Positions 25,367-33,480 of a DNA stretch of 64,000 nt are shown here, one piece after another. The position numbers and the translations under genes were made by a program. Numbering within the stretch: the stretch's first letter is position 1; every line of letters begins with the position of its first letter. The DNA is from Terribacillus sp. DMT04 (GTDB lineage: Bacteria > Bacillota > Bacilli > Bacillales > Amphibacillaceae): positions 1,180,001-1,244,000 of the forward strand of contig NZ_CP077639.1 of the NCBI RefSeq assembly GCF_019056395.1. The letters are read 5' to 3'. The notes beneath the pieces were generated by a model, which did no database searches, was not told the origin of the DNA, and was given only the letters and a program-made list of their open reading frames with translations.

Positions 25367-26344
25367 ATGGACTATCAATACCTTGGTAAATCTGGTTTAA
25401 GAGTGAGCAGGCTGTGTTTAGGCACAATGAATTTTGGTACTGCTACAGACGAAAAGGAAGCATTTCGTATTATGGATGCGGCACTTGATGCTGGCATCAA
25501 TTTCTTTGATACGGCCAATGTTTATGGTGGTGAAAATGCTGGTCTGACGGAAACCATTATCGGCAAATGGTTTAAGCAAGGTGGAGGAAGGAGAGAGAAA
25601 ATAGTGCTTGGTACAAAAGTTTACGGGTCCATGCATGATATTTTAGATGGTCCGAATGATCAATCGGGATTGTCAGCATATAAGATACGGCGACATCTTG
25701 AAGCATCGCTTGATCGCTTGCAAACGGATCATGTCGAGCTGTACCAGATGCACCACATTGATCCTGCCGTCACTTGGGAAGAGTTATGGGGGGCATTCGA
25801 AGTAGGTATCAGCCAAGGGAAAATCGGATATGTTGGTTCTAGTAATTTTGCAGCTTGGCAGCTTGCAGTGGCACAAGGTGCTGCTAAAAACCGTCATTTT
25901 CTCGGTATCGTATCCGAGCAGCATAAGTATAATTTGAACTGTCGGTATGCTGAATTAGAAGTACTTCCCGCAGCAAAACAACTCGGTATTGGGATTATCA
26001 CATGGAGTCCGCTGGATGGAGGGCTGCTTGGCCGAAATGCGCTCAAGATATTGCCTGGAAGCCGCAGTGGGGATATTGCTGAAAAGATAAACTCGCAGCG
26101 GGCACAATTGGAACAATTCAAGAGTCTGTGTGAAGAGTTAGGAAAATCCCAAGATACTATTTCTTTAGCATGGCAGCTTGCTAATCCCGCAATAACAGCG
26201 CCGATTATCGGACCGCGTACGGCGGAACAGCTCGAGAGCGCCTTTGCTGCGCTTGAAACGCATCTAGATCAAGCTGCTTTACAACGATTGGATGAGATTT
26301 TCCCAGGTCCAGGAGGTCCCGCACCGCAAGCGTATGCTTGGTAA
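25367..26344 (+). CDS. Aldo/keto reductase
   Basis: 325 residues with the AKR barrel signatures: LGTMNFG, the catalytic Asp/Tyr in FDTANVYGG, Lys in LGTKVYG and His in YQMHHIDP. The NADPH-binding C-terminal IGPRTAEQLE is present. It reduces aldehydes or ketones with NADPH; closest in style to the YhdN/IolS group. ATG follows TTGGAGATCC. A GGAGGG/CCCTCC terminator follows the gene. Confidence 0.9.
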   Translation: MDYQYLGKSGLRVSRLCLGTMNFGTATDEKEAFRIMDAALDAGINFFDTANVYGGENAGLTETIIGKWFKQGGGRREKIVLGTKVYGSMHDILDGPNDQSGLSAYKIRRHLEASLDRLQTDHVELYQMHHIDPAVTWEELWGAFEVGISQGKIGYVGSSNFAAWQLAVAQGAAKNRHFLGIVSEQHKYNLNCRYAELEVLPAAKQLGIGIITWSPLDGGLLGRNALKILPGSRSGDIAEKINSQRAQLEQFKSLCEELGKSQDTISLAWQLANPAITAPIIGPRTAEQLESAFAALETHLDQAALQRLDEIFPGPGGPAPQAYAW

Positions 26345-26357
26345 GCGAAAAGAGTTG

Positions 26358-26388
26358 AAGGAGGGAGAAGTTACCCTCCTTTTCTTTG
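26358..26388 (+). terminator. Intrinsic terminator of the aldo/keto reductase
   Basis: GGAGGG and CCCTCC stem with an 8-nt loop and TTTTCTTT tail. Confidence 0.75.
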
Positions 26389-26474
26389 TGTTTGCAAATT
26401 AAATTTGAGCTGTTCTATTAATTCCAGTATAGTAGGACGTATAGTATTCGAGATAAGAATAGGTGGAATTTCTT

Positions 26475-26894
26475 ATGACAAACCAGGCGTTCATGGATGA
26501 GTGGTTGGCACTGGACAACTTACAATTAAAAATAAAAAAAGAACTGGAAACAGTTCTTCAAAAAGAGTATAGCTTATCAATTAAAGAGTTCTACGTTTTA
26601 TACTATCTTTCCAAAGCTCCTGAAAAAAAGCTTCGTTTACAGCAACTGCAGGAATTGATTGGTCTGAGTCAAAGTGCGTTGTCCAGGCTGGTTGGCAATA
26701 TGGAAGCGAGCGACTGTGGTGCTTTGCAAAAGAAAGAATGTACAGATGACCGCAGAGGAACATATACGCAGCTAACAGAGATAGGGGAACAAAAACTGCG
26801 GCGTGGCTTGGAAGCATTTCATGAAGTGTTAAAGACAAATCTCTCCGCAGTTAATTCGCAAGGTATCTTCCAGCAATTATTGCAGAAGCTATAA
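26475..26894 (+). CDS. MarR-family transcriptional regulator
   Basis: 139 residues from ATG 26475 (AGGTGG upstream; 4 codons after the longest frame start). Winged helix-turn-helix is visible at ~55-100 (LRLQQLQELIGLSQSALSRLVGNME, then DDRRGTYTQLTEIGEQKL wing). MarR dimers usually repress nearby genes and respond to phenolic or oxidising ligands. It lies between the reductase and NamA, so it may control either or both of these oxidoreductases. Confidence 0.88.
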   Translation: MTNQAFMDEWLALDNLQLKIKKELETVLQKEYSLSIKEFYVLYYLSKAPEKKLRLQQLQELIGLSQSALSRLVGNMEASDCGALQKKECTDDRRGTYTQLTEIGEQKLRRGLEAFHEVLKTNLSAVNSQGIFQQLLQKL

Positions 26895-26906
26895 TAACAA
26901 TGATCT

Positions 26907-26933
26907 AAAGGTACCTAAAAGGGTACTTTTTTT
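26907..26933 (+). terminator. Short intrinsic terminator after the MarR gene
   Basis: AAAGGTACC and GGGTACTTT with a 5-nt loop and a run of T. Confidence 0.65.
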
Positions 26934-27021
26934 GGTGAAGTCTTTAAATTGACAGGACGATTTAGAAGCGTTAAATTAAATGCATGTGTAATGCATGTAT
27001 TTAATTAGAGGAGTGTTAAAC

Positions 27022-28044
27022 ATGGAAAATTTGTTTAGTACATACAAAATAAAGAATCTGGAATTGAAAAACAGAGTTGTTATGCCGCCGATGTGTCAAT
27101 ATTCCGTTGAAAAGAAAGACGGTATCGCGAATGAGTGGCATTATCAGCATTATGTCAGCCGAGCAGTTGGCGGAACAGGATTAATTATCGTAGAGATGAC
27201 AGATGTAGAGCCTGACGGACGAATTACGGATTATGATTTAGGTTTATGGTCGGATGAGCAAGTCCCAGCTCTGACAAGAATTGTTGACGCAGTGCACAGT
27301 CATGGCGCTAAAGTTGCTATTCAAATTGCACATGCTGGACGTAAAGCAGAGGATGCAGCAGAGCCAGTAGCTCCGTCTGCGATTCCGTTTGATGAGAACT
27401 CAAAAACACCTCGAGCACTTGCAACGGACGAAGTGAAAGGAATGGTAGAAAAATTCCGTTTGGCAGTAAGACGTGCCGTAAAAGCGGGGTTTGATGCAAT
27501 TGAAATTCATGGTGCACACGGCTACCTAATCCACCAGTTCCATTCTCCGCTTACGAACAAGCGTGATGATGAATATGGTCAAGATTTAACGAAATTCGGC
27601 CGTGAAGTTATTGAGGCAGCCAAAGCGGAAATGCCAGCTGATATGCCGTTAATTATGCGAATCTCCGCAAAAGAATATGTGGAAGGCGGGTATGGTATTG
27701 AGGAAAGTATCGAGTTCGCCAAAGCATATAAAGAAGCAGGAGCAGATGTGTTTGATATTTCTTCTGGCGGTGAAGGCCAGATCGCTGCTTGGGGAAGACC
27801 AGGAACACATGCAGCTTACCAAGTGCCGTTAGCACGTCAAATTAAAGAAGCACTACAAGTTCCCGTAATGGCAGTCGGCAGACTTGATGACCCAACATTG
27901 GCTAATGCTGTTATCGGAAATGAAGAAGCAGATCTTGTCCAAGTTGGAAGAGGGATGCTGCGAAATCCATACTGGACTTTGGAAGCGGCGAAGCAGCTGC
28001 GAAAAGAGACTGATGTACCGAAGCAGTATGAAGCTGGATTTTAA
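27022..28044 (+). CDS. namA: NADPH dehydrogenase NamA (old yellow enzyme)
   Basis: 340 residues, near the 338 of B. subtilis YqjM/NamA. It starts at ATG 27022 with GAGG upstream. FMN-binding and catalytic parts are visible: the Cys in VVMPPMCQYS, HAGRKAE, and the two substrate-binding His in IEIHGAHGYLIHQF, then SGGE and VGRGMLRNP. It reduces enones, nitro compounds and maleimides, with a role in detoxification of electrophiles. The adjacent MarR gene supports a stress-inducible setting. Confidence 0.93.
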   Translation: MENLFSTYKIKNLELKNRVVMPPMCQYSVEKKDGIANEWHYQHYVSRAVGGTGLIIVEMTDVEPDGRITDYDLGLWSDEQVPALTRIVDAVHSHGAKVAIQIAHAGRKAEDAAEPVAPSAIPFDENSKTPRALATDEVKGMVEKFRLAVRRAVKAGFDAIEIHGAHGYLIHQFHSPLTNKRDDEYGQDLTKFGREVIEAAKAEMPADMPLIMRISAKEYVEGGYGIEESIEFAKAYKEAGADVFDISSGGEGQIAAWGRPGTHAAYQVPLARQIKEALQVPVMAVGRLDDPTLANAVIGNEEADLVQVGRGMLRNPYWTLEAAKQLRKETDVPKQYEAGF

Positions 28045-28059
28045 GTAAATTATCATATG

Positions 28060-28092
28060 AAGCCCGTCTGTTTAAACAGACGGGCTTTTTTT
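28060..28092. terminator. Terminator between namA and the convergent nucleotidyltransferase
   Basis: AGCCCGTCTG and CAGACGGGCT with a TTTAAA loop and T run. It overlaps the stop region of the minus-strand gene. Confidence 0.85.
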
Positions 28093-28939
28093 AGGAGTGC
28101 AGTTTCATGTTTCTTACTCTGTGCGGGTTATGATGCAACAGCCATTTGTCAGCTTCTCTAACCAGCCGTTCTTCCAACTCATCTAGAAAAGCCACTAATT
28201 GCTTCCAATCTGAAACAGGATTAATTGCATATTCTAGTGCTTGACTCATATTGGCTTTGTACTGCGGATAGTGTTTAGCAAATACTTCATAAGCAGGGTA
28301 TAAATCTCGCGTGTAATGTTTTTCATAGTCCAGTACGAAAGCAAGGCCAGCTCGGACAATAATCTTCATAATCCAGCTGCAGCAATCTAAAACATCCTCC
28401 TTATCTTCATTATTTTGAAGTTCCATTCTCGCTTGTTCGATTTGACCCTTTAAGTGGACAATATGGTGATTAGCCAGCGTCTTATCCGCTTTGTAAGATG
28501 GTAGAAGAGAACTGACATCTTCACCTAATACGCATACGCTATGTGTCTTGATCATAAACGGTATGATGGAGAAAGATTGTGTATCGCAAACATCCTCGAT
28601 TGAATAAACACTCATTTCAATACCGCTCACACATGGGAAGCTGTTATTTAATTCTTCTTCCGCTTTGCTAATCCAAGCTAAATCTGTATCTTTCATTCGG
28701 TCCTTTGTGATACAAATTGTATCCAAATCAGAAACTCCTAAAATCCCCAGACCGCGCGGAATAGAGCCTCGTAGGTAGATACTGTGCAAACTTGAACCAA
28801 GCTTGCGTTTATAAGTAAGTATAACCTTCTCAATTAAATCGCTATAAGCAGATGCAATTTTCGTTTGGTTTGCTTCGTTTATGATGTAACCGGCATCATC
28901 ATTTGGGCAAAAGCGGCCAATATTTTTAATTTGTGTCAA
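28091..28939 (-). CDS. Nucleotidyltransferase-domain protein
   Basis: 282 residues starting at TTG 28939 with AAGGAG 7 nt upstream. The MNT-type motif LRGSIPRG, then DLD (GS-x-DxD), gives the metal-binding site of the polymerase beta-like fold. The C-terminal half is helical, like aminoglycoside nucleotidyltransferases or MNT partners. The substrate is unknown; antibiotic modification is possible but not shown. No HEPN partner gene adjoins. Confidence 0.75.
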   Translation of the reverse strand: MTQIKNIGRFCPNDDAGYIINEANQTKIASAYSDLIEKVILTYKRKLGSSLHSIYLRGSIPRGLGILGVSDLDTICITKDRMKDTDLAWISKAEEELNNSFPCVSGIEMSVYSIEDVCDTQSFSIIPFMIKTHSVCVLGEDVSSLLPSYKADKTLANHHIVHLKGQIEQARMELQNNEDKEDVLDCCSWIMKIIVRAGLAFVLDYEKHYTRDLYPAYEVFAKHYPQYKANMSQALEYAINPVSDWKQLVAFLDELEERLVREADKWLLHHNPHRVRNMKLHS

Positions 28940-28981
28940 TGTACATCTCCTTGTTTTCTAATTGTAAAGCTATGTATCTAA

Positions 28982-29368
28982 TTATAGATTAGTAACACCT
29001 GTTTCTTCATACGAGCGTATCAGCCTCCATTTGCCATTTTTCATTGTGAACGTTTGAAAGAATAGATTTGAGGTTTTGATTAGTTTTCCGTCAAGAGTCA
29101 TTGTTGCTTTGATAATCGCCATTATATCTTTTTCATTGAGAGGCAGGATGGATATCGGGGTGAGAACCCATTCCATCTTTTTATCTTTAAAATAAGCAAA
29201 AGCTTGTTTCCATCCTGTTACTGATGATTCCTTTCCGTAACTAGAAATACTTCCATCTCGCACTTCCATTCCTTGAAATGTATCATCAATTAAATTCTCG
29301 ATAAATTCAACATCCGCTGCTTTCCATTTGGCTAGATAGTGATTAATAAAAACATGAAAATCTTCCAT
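28982..29368 (-). CDS. SnoaL/NTF2-like fold protein
   Basis: 128 residues with the NTF2-like pattern (FINHYLAKWKAADVEFIENLID, then FFQTFTMKNGKWRLIRSYEE). GGGAGG lies just before the ATG. The family is a small cone-shaped fold used by isomerases, cyclases and many stand-alone proteins of unknown role. It is 42 nt upstream of the nucleotidyltransferase gene and may be co-transcribed with it. Confidence 0.7.
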   Translation of the reverse strand: MEDFHVFINHYLAKWKAADVEFIENLIDDTFQGMEVRDGSISSYGKESSVTGWKQAFAYFKDKKMEWVLTPISILPLNEKDIMAIIKATMTLDGKLIKTSNLFFQTFTMKNGKWRLIRSYEETGVTNL

Positions 29369-29557
29369 ATTCTTACCTCCCTTATGTTTGTATCCTGAAA
29401 ATTATCGATGAACTTGAACTGTTAATGTAGTTGATGTGTTAAATTGAGTTTATCAGATTTTTCCATATACAGAACAGAAATTCACAATAATAGCAAACCT
29501 AACAGGTAAAAATAGTTCTATATGAATCAGTTACTTGCTAGGAAGGAGGTTTTCTTG

Positions 29558-29992
29558 GTGAAAAGATATCGATGGTGGGTCAGTGGAACAGGAGTTATCT
29601 TGTTACTGTTAATCAGCACGCCTTTTGTAATTCTTTATCTTATGAATAACGGAAACCCATATACACGCTTTTGGACAGAAAAACAAGTACCAGCGCATCT
29701 GGCCGAACAAGGATATACAGAGGATGATTATTTGGAGGCGTACTGGGTTCTGCCTAACTATCGGATAAACAAAGATATTTATACAGATGGCTTTGTTGTT
29801 CGGTTTAAAGATGAACCGAATGTCGTCTATACATATGGAGTAAAGCGTCATGGAAAGGAAGTTGTGCAATATTGTGAGAAAGAAATAGGAGAAGCTGAGT
29901 CGGATGATGCGTTGCAGATTGTGAAATCAATGGATGAGCCATCTGCGAAGCATAGCGAGAGTACATGCATTGATTCAATGGGTAATAGGTAA
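29558..29992 (+). CDS. DUF3139-like membrane-anchored protein
   Basis: 144 residues from GTG 29558 with GGAGG 8 nt upstream, preferred over the longer frame. One N-terminal transmembrane helix (VILLLLISTPFVILYLM) is followed by an extracytoplasmic domain (HLAEQGYTEDDYLEAYWVL...YTYGVKRHGKEVVQYC) resembling DUF3139. Function unknown. The acidic tail is variable. Confidence 0.7.
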   Translation: MKRYRWWVSGTGVILLLLISTPFVILYLMNNGNPYTRFWTEKQVPAHLAEQGYTEDDYLEAYWVLPNYRINKDIYTDGFVVRFKDEPNVVYTYGVKRHGKEVVQYCEKEIGEAESDDALQIVKSMDEPSAKHSESTCIDSMGNR

Positions 29993-30048
29993 ATACAACA
30001 AGGACACTGCAGAACAAAGTCCTTAACACAGCAAAGAGGAGAGGTAAG

Positions 30049-30558
30049 ATGAGCGAAATCATACACTTAAAATCTTATAAATATCCAAATATACCTCACT
30101 ATGAATGGGAAGGACGTTTGCTCCAAAAAACGCCAGATTACGCTATGGTGCTTTGTGAAAAAGGAAGGGAGTTGAAACACCATACGAAAGGTATTACATT
30201 TACGATAGACCTCACATCGCTGGAATACTTCTTTTTTAAAGAAGGATTTACTGTCGCGATGGAGGTGGGAGCAGGGGAAATCCTCTCTTTTTATTGCAAT
30301 ATTGCTACGCCGTCGGTATGGAATGGAGATGAACTCCATTATATTGATTTGGATTTAGATTTAATTAAGAGAAGAAAAGAGGATTGGCAAGTTATCGACA
30401 AAGATGAATTCGAATCCAATGCTGTAAAATACGGCTATCCTCCTGACCTGAAGAACTATGCTTTACAGTCATTGGAGCGGTTGCAGAAAAGGATCCACAC
30501 AGCTTCTTTTCCTTTTGACGGTAGTGGATTGGTTTACTTGTCTGAGAGCAAACGGTAA
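30049..30558 (+). CDS. DUF402-domain protein (nucleoside diphosphatase-like)
   Basis: 169 residues matching the DUF402 family (HYEWEGRLL...; FTVAMEVGAGEILSFYCNIATPS; YIDLDLDLI; FESNAVKYGYPPDL). Relatives such as YgaC of B. subtilis and staphylococcal Ntdp hydrolyse nucleoside tri- and diphosphates, and FomD acts on a fosfomycin intermediate. The acidic DLDLDL segment is part of the metal site. The gene has a GAGGAG site and stands alone. Confidence 0.85.
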   Translation: MSEIIHLKSYKYPNIPHYEWEGRLLQKTPDYAMVLCEKGRELKHHTKGITFTIDLTSLEYFFFKEGFTVAMEVGAGEILSFYCNIATPSVWNGDELHYIDLDLDLIKRRKEDWQVIDKDEFESNAVKYGYPPDLKNYALQSLERLQKRIHTASFPFDGSGLVYLSESKR

Positions 30559-30661
30559 ATCCGACTCTTCTTGCTTTATCACATAATTTATTCATTTGTT
30601 TCACTTCCATCCAAACGTGGAAAGAGTATCCATGAGATAACTCAGCAAAGGAGAGATAATC

Positions 30662-31528
30662 ATGGAACCGAAAAACATGCAAACAAATGGAACACCAAAG
30701 CAGGAGCAGGATCGCCAGCCTGGTATTGAATCCAGAATGGAGCCGCTGCCGCATCAGCCGAAGGAATATAAAGGTTCTAGTAAGCTGCAGGATAAAGTAG
30801 CGCTGATTACCGGGGGTGATTCTGGTATCGGTCGTGCTGTCGCTATCACTTATGCAAAAGAAGGTGCTGATGTTGCTATCTCTTACTGGGATGAGCAAGA
30901 TGATGCGGAAGAAACAAAACGATTAGTCGAAGCTGAAGGCCGGAAATGCTTGCTGCTTCCTGGTGATATCAAAGATGAAGAACATTGTGTCAATATAGTG
31001 GAAAAAACAGTGGAGGAATTCGGCAAACTGAATATCCTTGTAAGTAATGCGGCTATTCAGTATGTTGTCGATGACGTTCTTGATATTTCAAGTGCGCAAT
31101 TCGAGGAAGTGTTCCGCACTAACTTTTTCCCACTATTTTACTTGACTAAAGCTAGTGTGAAGCATATGAACGAAGGTGATTCAATTATTGCCACGTCTTC
31201 CATTAATGCTTTCCAAGGGAATGCCATCTTTATGGATTATTCAGCTACGAAGGGTGCAATTACTGCTTGGATAAGAAGTATTGCACAGAGCTTAGCAGGC
31301 AAAGGCATTCGAGCCAATTCTGTGGCGCCGGGACCAGTATGGACACCGCTTATTCCGGCTTCTATTCCAGCTGATAATATCGAGAACTTCGGTCAAAGCA
31401 GTTTAATGGGTCGTCCTGGACAGCCGTCTGAGCATGCATGGGCGTACGTGATGCTGGCTTCAGATGAAAGCTCGTATATGACAGGTCAGACAATCCACAT
31501 TAACGGCGGAAAATATACATCTTCCTAA
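30662..31528 (+). CDS. SDR oxidoreductase (YhxD/YdaD-type general stress protein)
   Basis: 288 residues. A ~40-residue polar N-terminal extension (GIESRMEPLPHQPKEYKGS) precedes the Rossmann fold: NAD(P) motif TGGDSGIGRA, NNAG variant SNAAIQ, catalytic YSATKGA and a C-terminal SSYMTGQTIHINGG. The extension is typical of the Bacillus YhxC/YhxD/YdaD group, which belongs to the SigB general stress regulon. The promoter was not examined in detail. AAAGGAGAG precedes the ATG. Confidence 0.9.
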   Translation: MEPKNMQTNGTPKQEQDRQPGIESRMEPLPHQPKEYKGSSKLQDKVALITGGDSGIGRAVAITYAKEGADVAISYWDEQDDAEETKRLVEAEGRKCLLLPGDIKDEEHCVNIVEKTVEEFGKLNILVSNAAIQYVVDDVLDISSAQFEEVFRTNFFPLFYLTKASVKHMNEGDSIIATSSINAFQGNAIFMDYSATKGAITAWIRSIAQSLAGKGIRANSVAPGPVWTPLIPASIPADNIENFGQSSLMGRPGQPSEHAWAYVMLASDESSYMTGQTIHINGGKYTSS

Positions 31529-31540
31529 TCAAAGAGAGAA

Positions 31541-31571
31541 AGTACCAGCCAGTGCCGGCTGGTACTTTTTT
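31541..31571 (+). terminator. Intrinsic terminator of the SDR gene
   Basis: AGTACCAGCC and GGCTGGTACT stem followed by T run. Confidence 0.85.
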
Positions 31572-31655
31572 ACGCATTCATTATTGATTTTACTGGATGA
31601 GCTTAGGCATCCCAGGGTAATTGTGCTTAAGTAAGTTCCCGTTGGTAATCAGCTC

Positions 31656-31814
31656 TTAAGTCCACATATGAAAAGCACGAACAACACCTCGCCCAATCCA
31701 AAGAACAAAACGAATTGGCAGCTCCGGAACCCATAATAGTATATCAATAATATCCCATGTGTAATTTTGATTTTCTTCCTTTTTTCGCTGTCTCCTTCTT
31801 TCACGAGGCGTCAA
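31656..31814 (-). CDS. 52-residue basic/hydrophobic protein
   Basis: Starts at TTG 31814 with AGGGGAG upstream. The N-terminus is very basic (TPRERRRQRKKEEN), followed by a WDIIDILLWVPELPIRFVLWIGRG amphipathic or membrane-associated segment. It resembles small membrane-associated proteins of Bacillaceae of unknown function. It lies between the SDR gene and the two-component operon. Confidence 0.6.
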   Translation of the reverse strand: MTPRERRRQRKKEENQNYTWDIIDILLWVPELPIRFVLWIGRGVVRAFHMWT

Positions 31815-31995
31815 GTTGCATCTCCCCTTTAGTTAATATTGTTAGTTTTATTATAACATATACGCTAACAGTATTTGTAAATAAATGTGTGCAGATTTGA
31901 CTGCGTCTTGACAAAAGAAGGAAATGATAACACTATTGAAGAAAGCGCTTTCTGTTATGCGGAGTGATAACTGGATAAAGGGGTGTCATTCACAT

Positions 31996-33468
31996 ATGGC
32001 ATTATGTAAAACATTAATTGTAGATGATGAGATTCTTATCCGACAAGGAATTAAGCATTATATAGATTGGGAAAAAGAAGGCTTTACAATAGTAGGAGAA
32101 GCATCGAACGGTCAAGAAGCTTTAGAGATGATCGACATATTCGATCCGCATATTGTTATCACAGATGTTGTCATGCCGATTATGGATGGCGAAGCATTAA
32201 CAAAAGCTGTAAAAGAGAAATACCCGCATATTGGTTTAATCGTTTTGAGCAGCTTTAGTGAATTTAATTACGTTCGAAGTGCTTTTCAAAATGGGGTCGT
32301 CGATTATATTCTGAAGCCGAAACTGAATGCAGAGAGTTTGCTCAATGCATTGCGTCAAGCAGCAGGTCAATTAGGCGATATGGAATTGAACAGGAATGAA
32401 AAGCATGAACAAACACTAAATGAAAAACTGCGAAAGCTATACGAAGGAAACGATATCAGCATTGAAAGTGAAACGGCAGCAAGATTTCCGGACAGTGTTT
32501 TTCAAGTAATCAGTTACAAAAATAAAGCTGACCAAGGTACTGCGCCGATTTTTAGTGCTATTGAGGAACTGGGCGGTTCTTTGACGACGCTGTTATCCAC
32601 ACCGGATTATTATGTTTACTTGTGGAATGGCAGGAAGCCGCTCGTTAAAGACAACTTCTCCGGTTTATTGAAATCCGATATCGTCTGCAGTACGAATGCT
32701 TTTCACAAGCTTTTTGAACTTAAAGACAAACAAAAAGAATTGGTGAAGCTGGAGAAGTATCAGTTTTTCTTCCCAGATAGTACTTTTCTATCAGAGAGTA
32801 CACTTCCGCCACTCGGCGAAAGGCGTGTATTTCAGCTGGACTATTTTATAGATGCCTGCAAGAGGGATAACTTTCGAGAAGCTTTTTCTTATTTAGATAA
32901 ACATGTGGAACAAATGGCACATGATTATCAGCAGGATGTTGATGAATACAAAGCATTTCTTAATAATATTCTGTTTAATCTGATGGTACTGCTTGGTAAT
33001 TTGAACTACCAAACAGAAGTATTGCAAGCAAAGAAGTATGCGTATTTTCAGCGTATCAGCCAAGCAGCAGATGTATATACCGCCAACGATACGGTGAAGT
33101 CATTTTTAACAGATGCAGAAGGGGTTGTAAAGACGGAGAAAGAACAGGGGCATATGCGTAAGCTGACGGACTATATTAAGGCGCATTATCATGAGTCATT
33201 ATCACTCTCTGACATTGCACAGCATTTTCATTTCAGCTCGTCTTACTTGTCCAATTACTTCTCTACTCATAGCAAAGAAGGATTCAGTGAATACCTCAAC
33301 CGGATTCGGATCGAGGCAGCTATCGCATTGCTCAGACAAAATGATATCCCAATTTCAAAAGTAAGTGAGCAAGTAGGGTTTTCTGACCATAGTTATTTCT
33401 GCCGCGTTTTTAAGAAGCAAACAGGCTATTCTCCTTCCCAATACCGGCGGAAAAGGATAACGCCTTGA
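31996..33468 (+). CDS. YesN-type response regulator with AraC DNA-binding domain
   Basis: 490 residues from ATG 31996 (AGGGGTG upstream). The receiver domain has IVDDE, phosphoacceptor Asp in IVITDVVMPIMDG (~55) and Lys in ILKPKL (~105). The middle part is a linker, and the C-terminal two-helix-turn-helix AraC domain (SLSDIAQHFHFSSSYLSNYFS, then KVSEQVGFSDHSYFCRVFKKQTGYSPSQYR) binds DNA. Its kinase partner follows 12 nt downstream, and a sugar transporter operon follows that, which it probably activates. Confidence 0.93.
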   Translation: MALCKTLIVDDEILIRQGIKHYIDWEKEGFTIVGEASNGQEALEMIDIFDPHIVITDVVMPIMDGEALTKAVKEKYPHIGLIVLSSFSEFNYVRSAFQNGVVDYILKPKLNAESLLNALRQAAGQLGDMELNRNEKHEQTLNEKLRKLYEGNDISIESETAARFPDSVFQVISYKNKADQGTAPIFSAIEELGGSLTTLLSTPDYYVYLWNGRKPLVKDNFSGLLKSDIVCSTNAFHKLFELKDKQKELVKLEKYQFFFPDSTFLSESTLPPLGERRVFQLDYFIDACKRDNFREAFSYLDKHVEQMAHDYQQDVDEYKAFLNNILFNLMVLLGNLNYQTEVLQAKKYAYFQRISQAADVYTANDTVKSFLTDAEGVVKTEKEQGHMRKLTDYIKAHYHESLSLSDIAQHFHFSSSYLSNYFSTHSKEGFSEYLNRIRIEAAIALLRQNDIPISKVSEQVGFSDHSYFCRVFKKQTGYSPSQYRRKRITP

Positions 33469-33480
33469 GGGGGCGATGAG

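Noticed and set aside
25108-25368. 86-residue minus-strand frame upstream of the aldo/keto reductase
   Set aside because: No ribosome binding site, unusual composition, and it overlaps the reductase promoter region.
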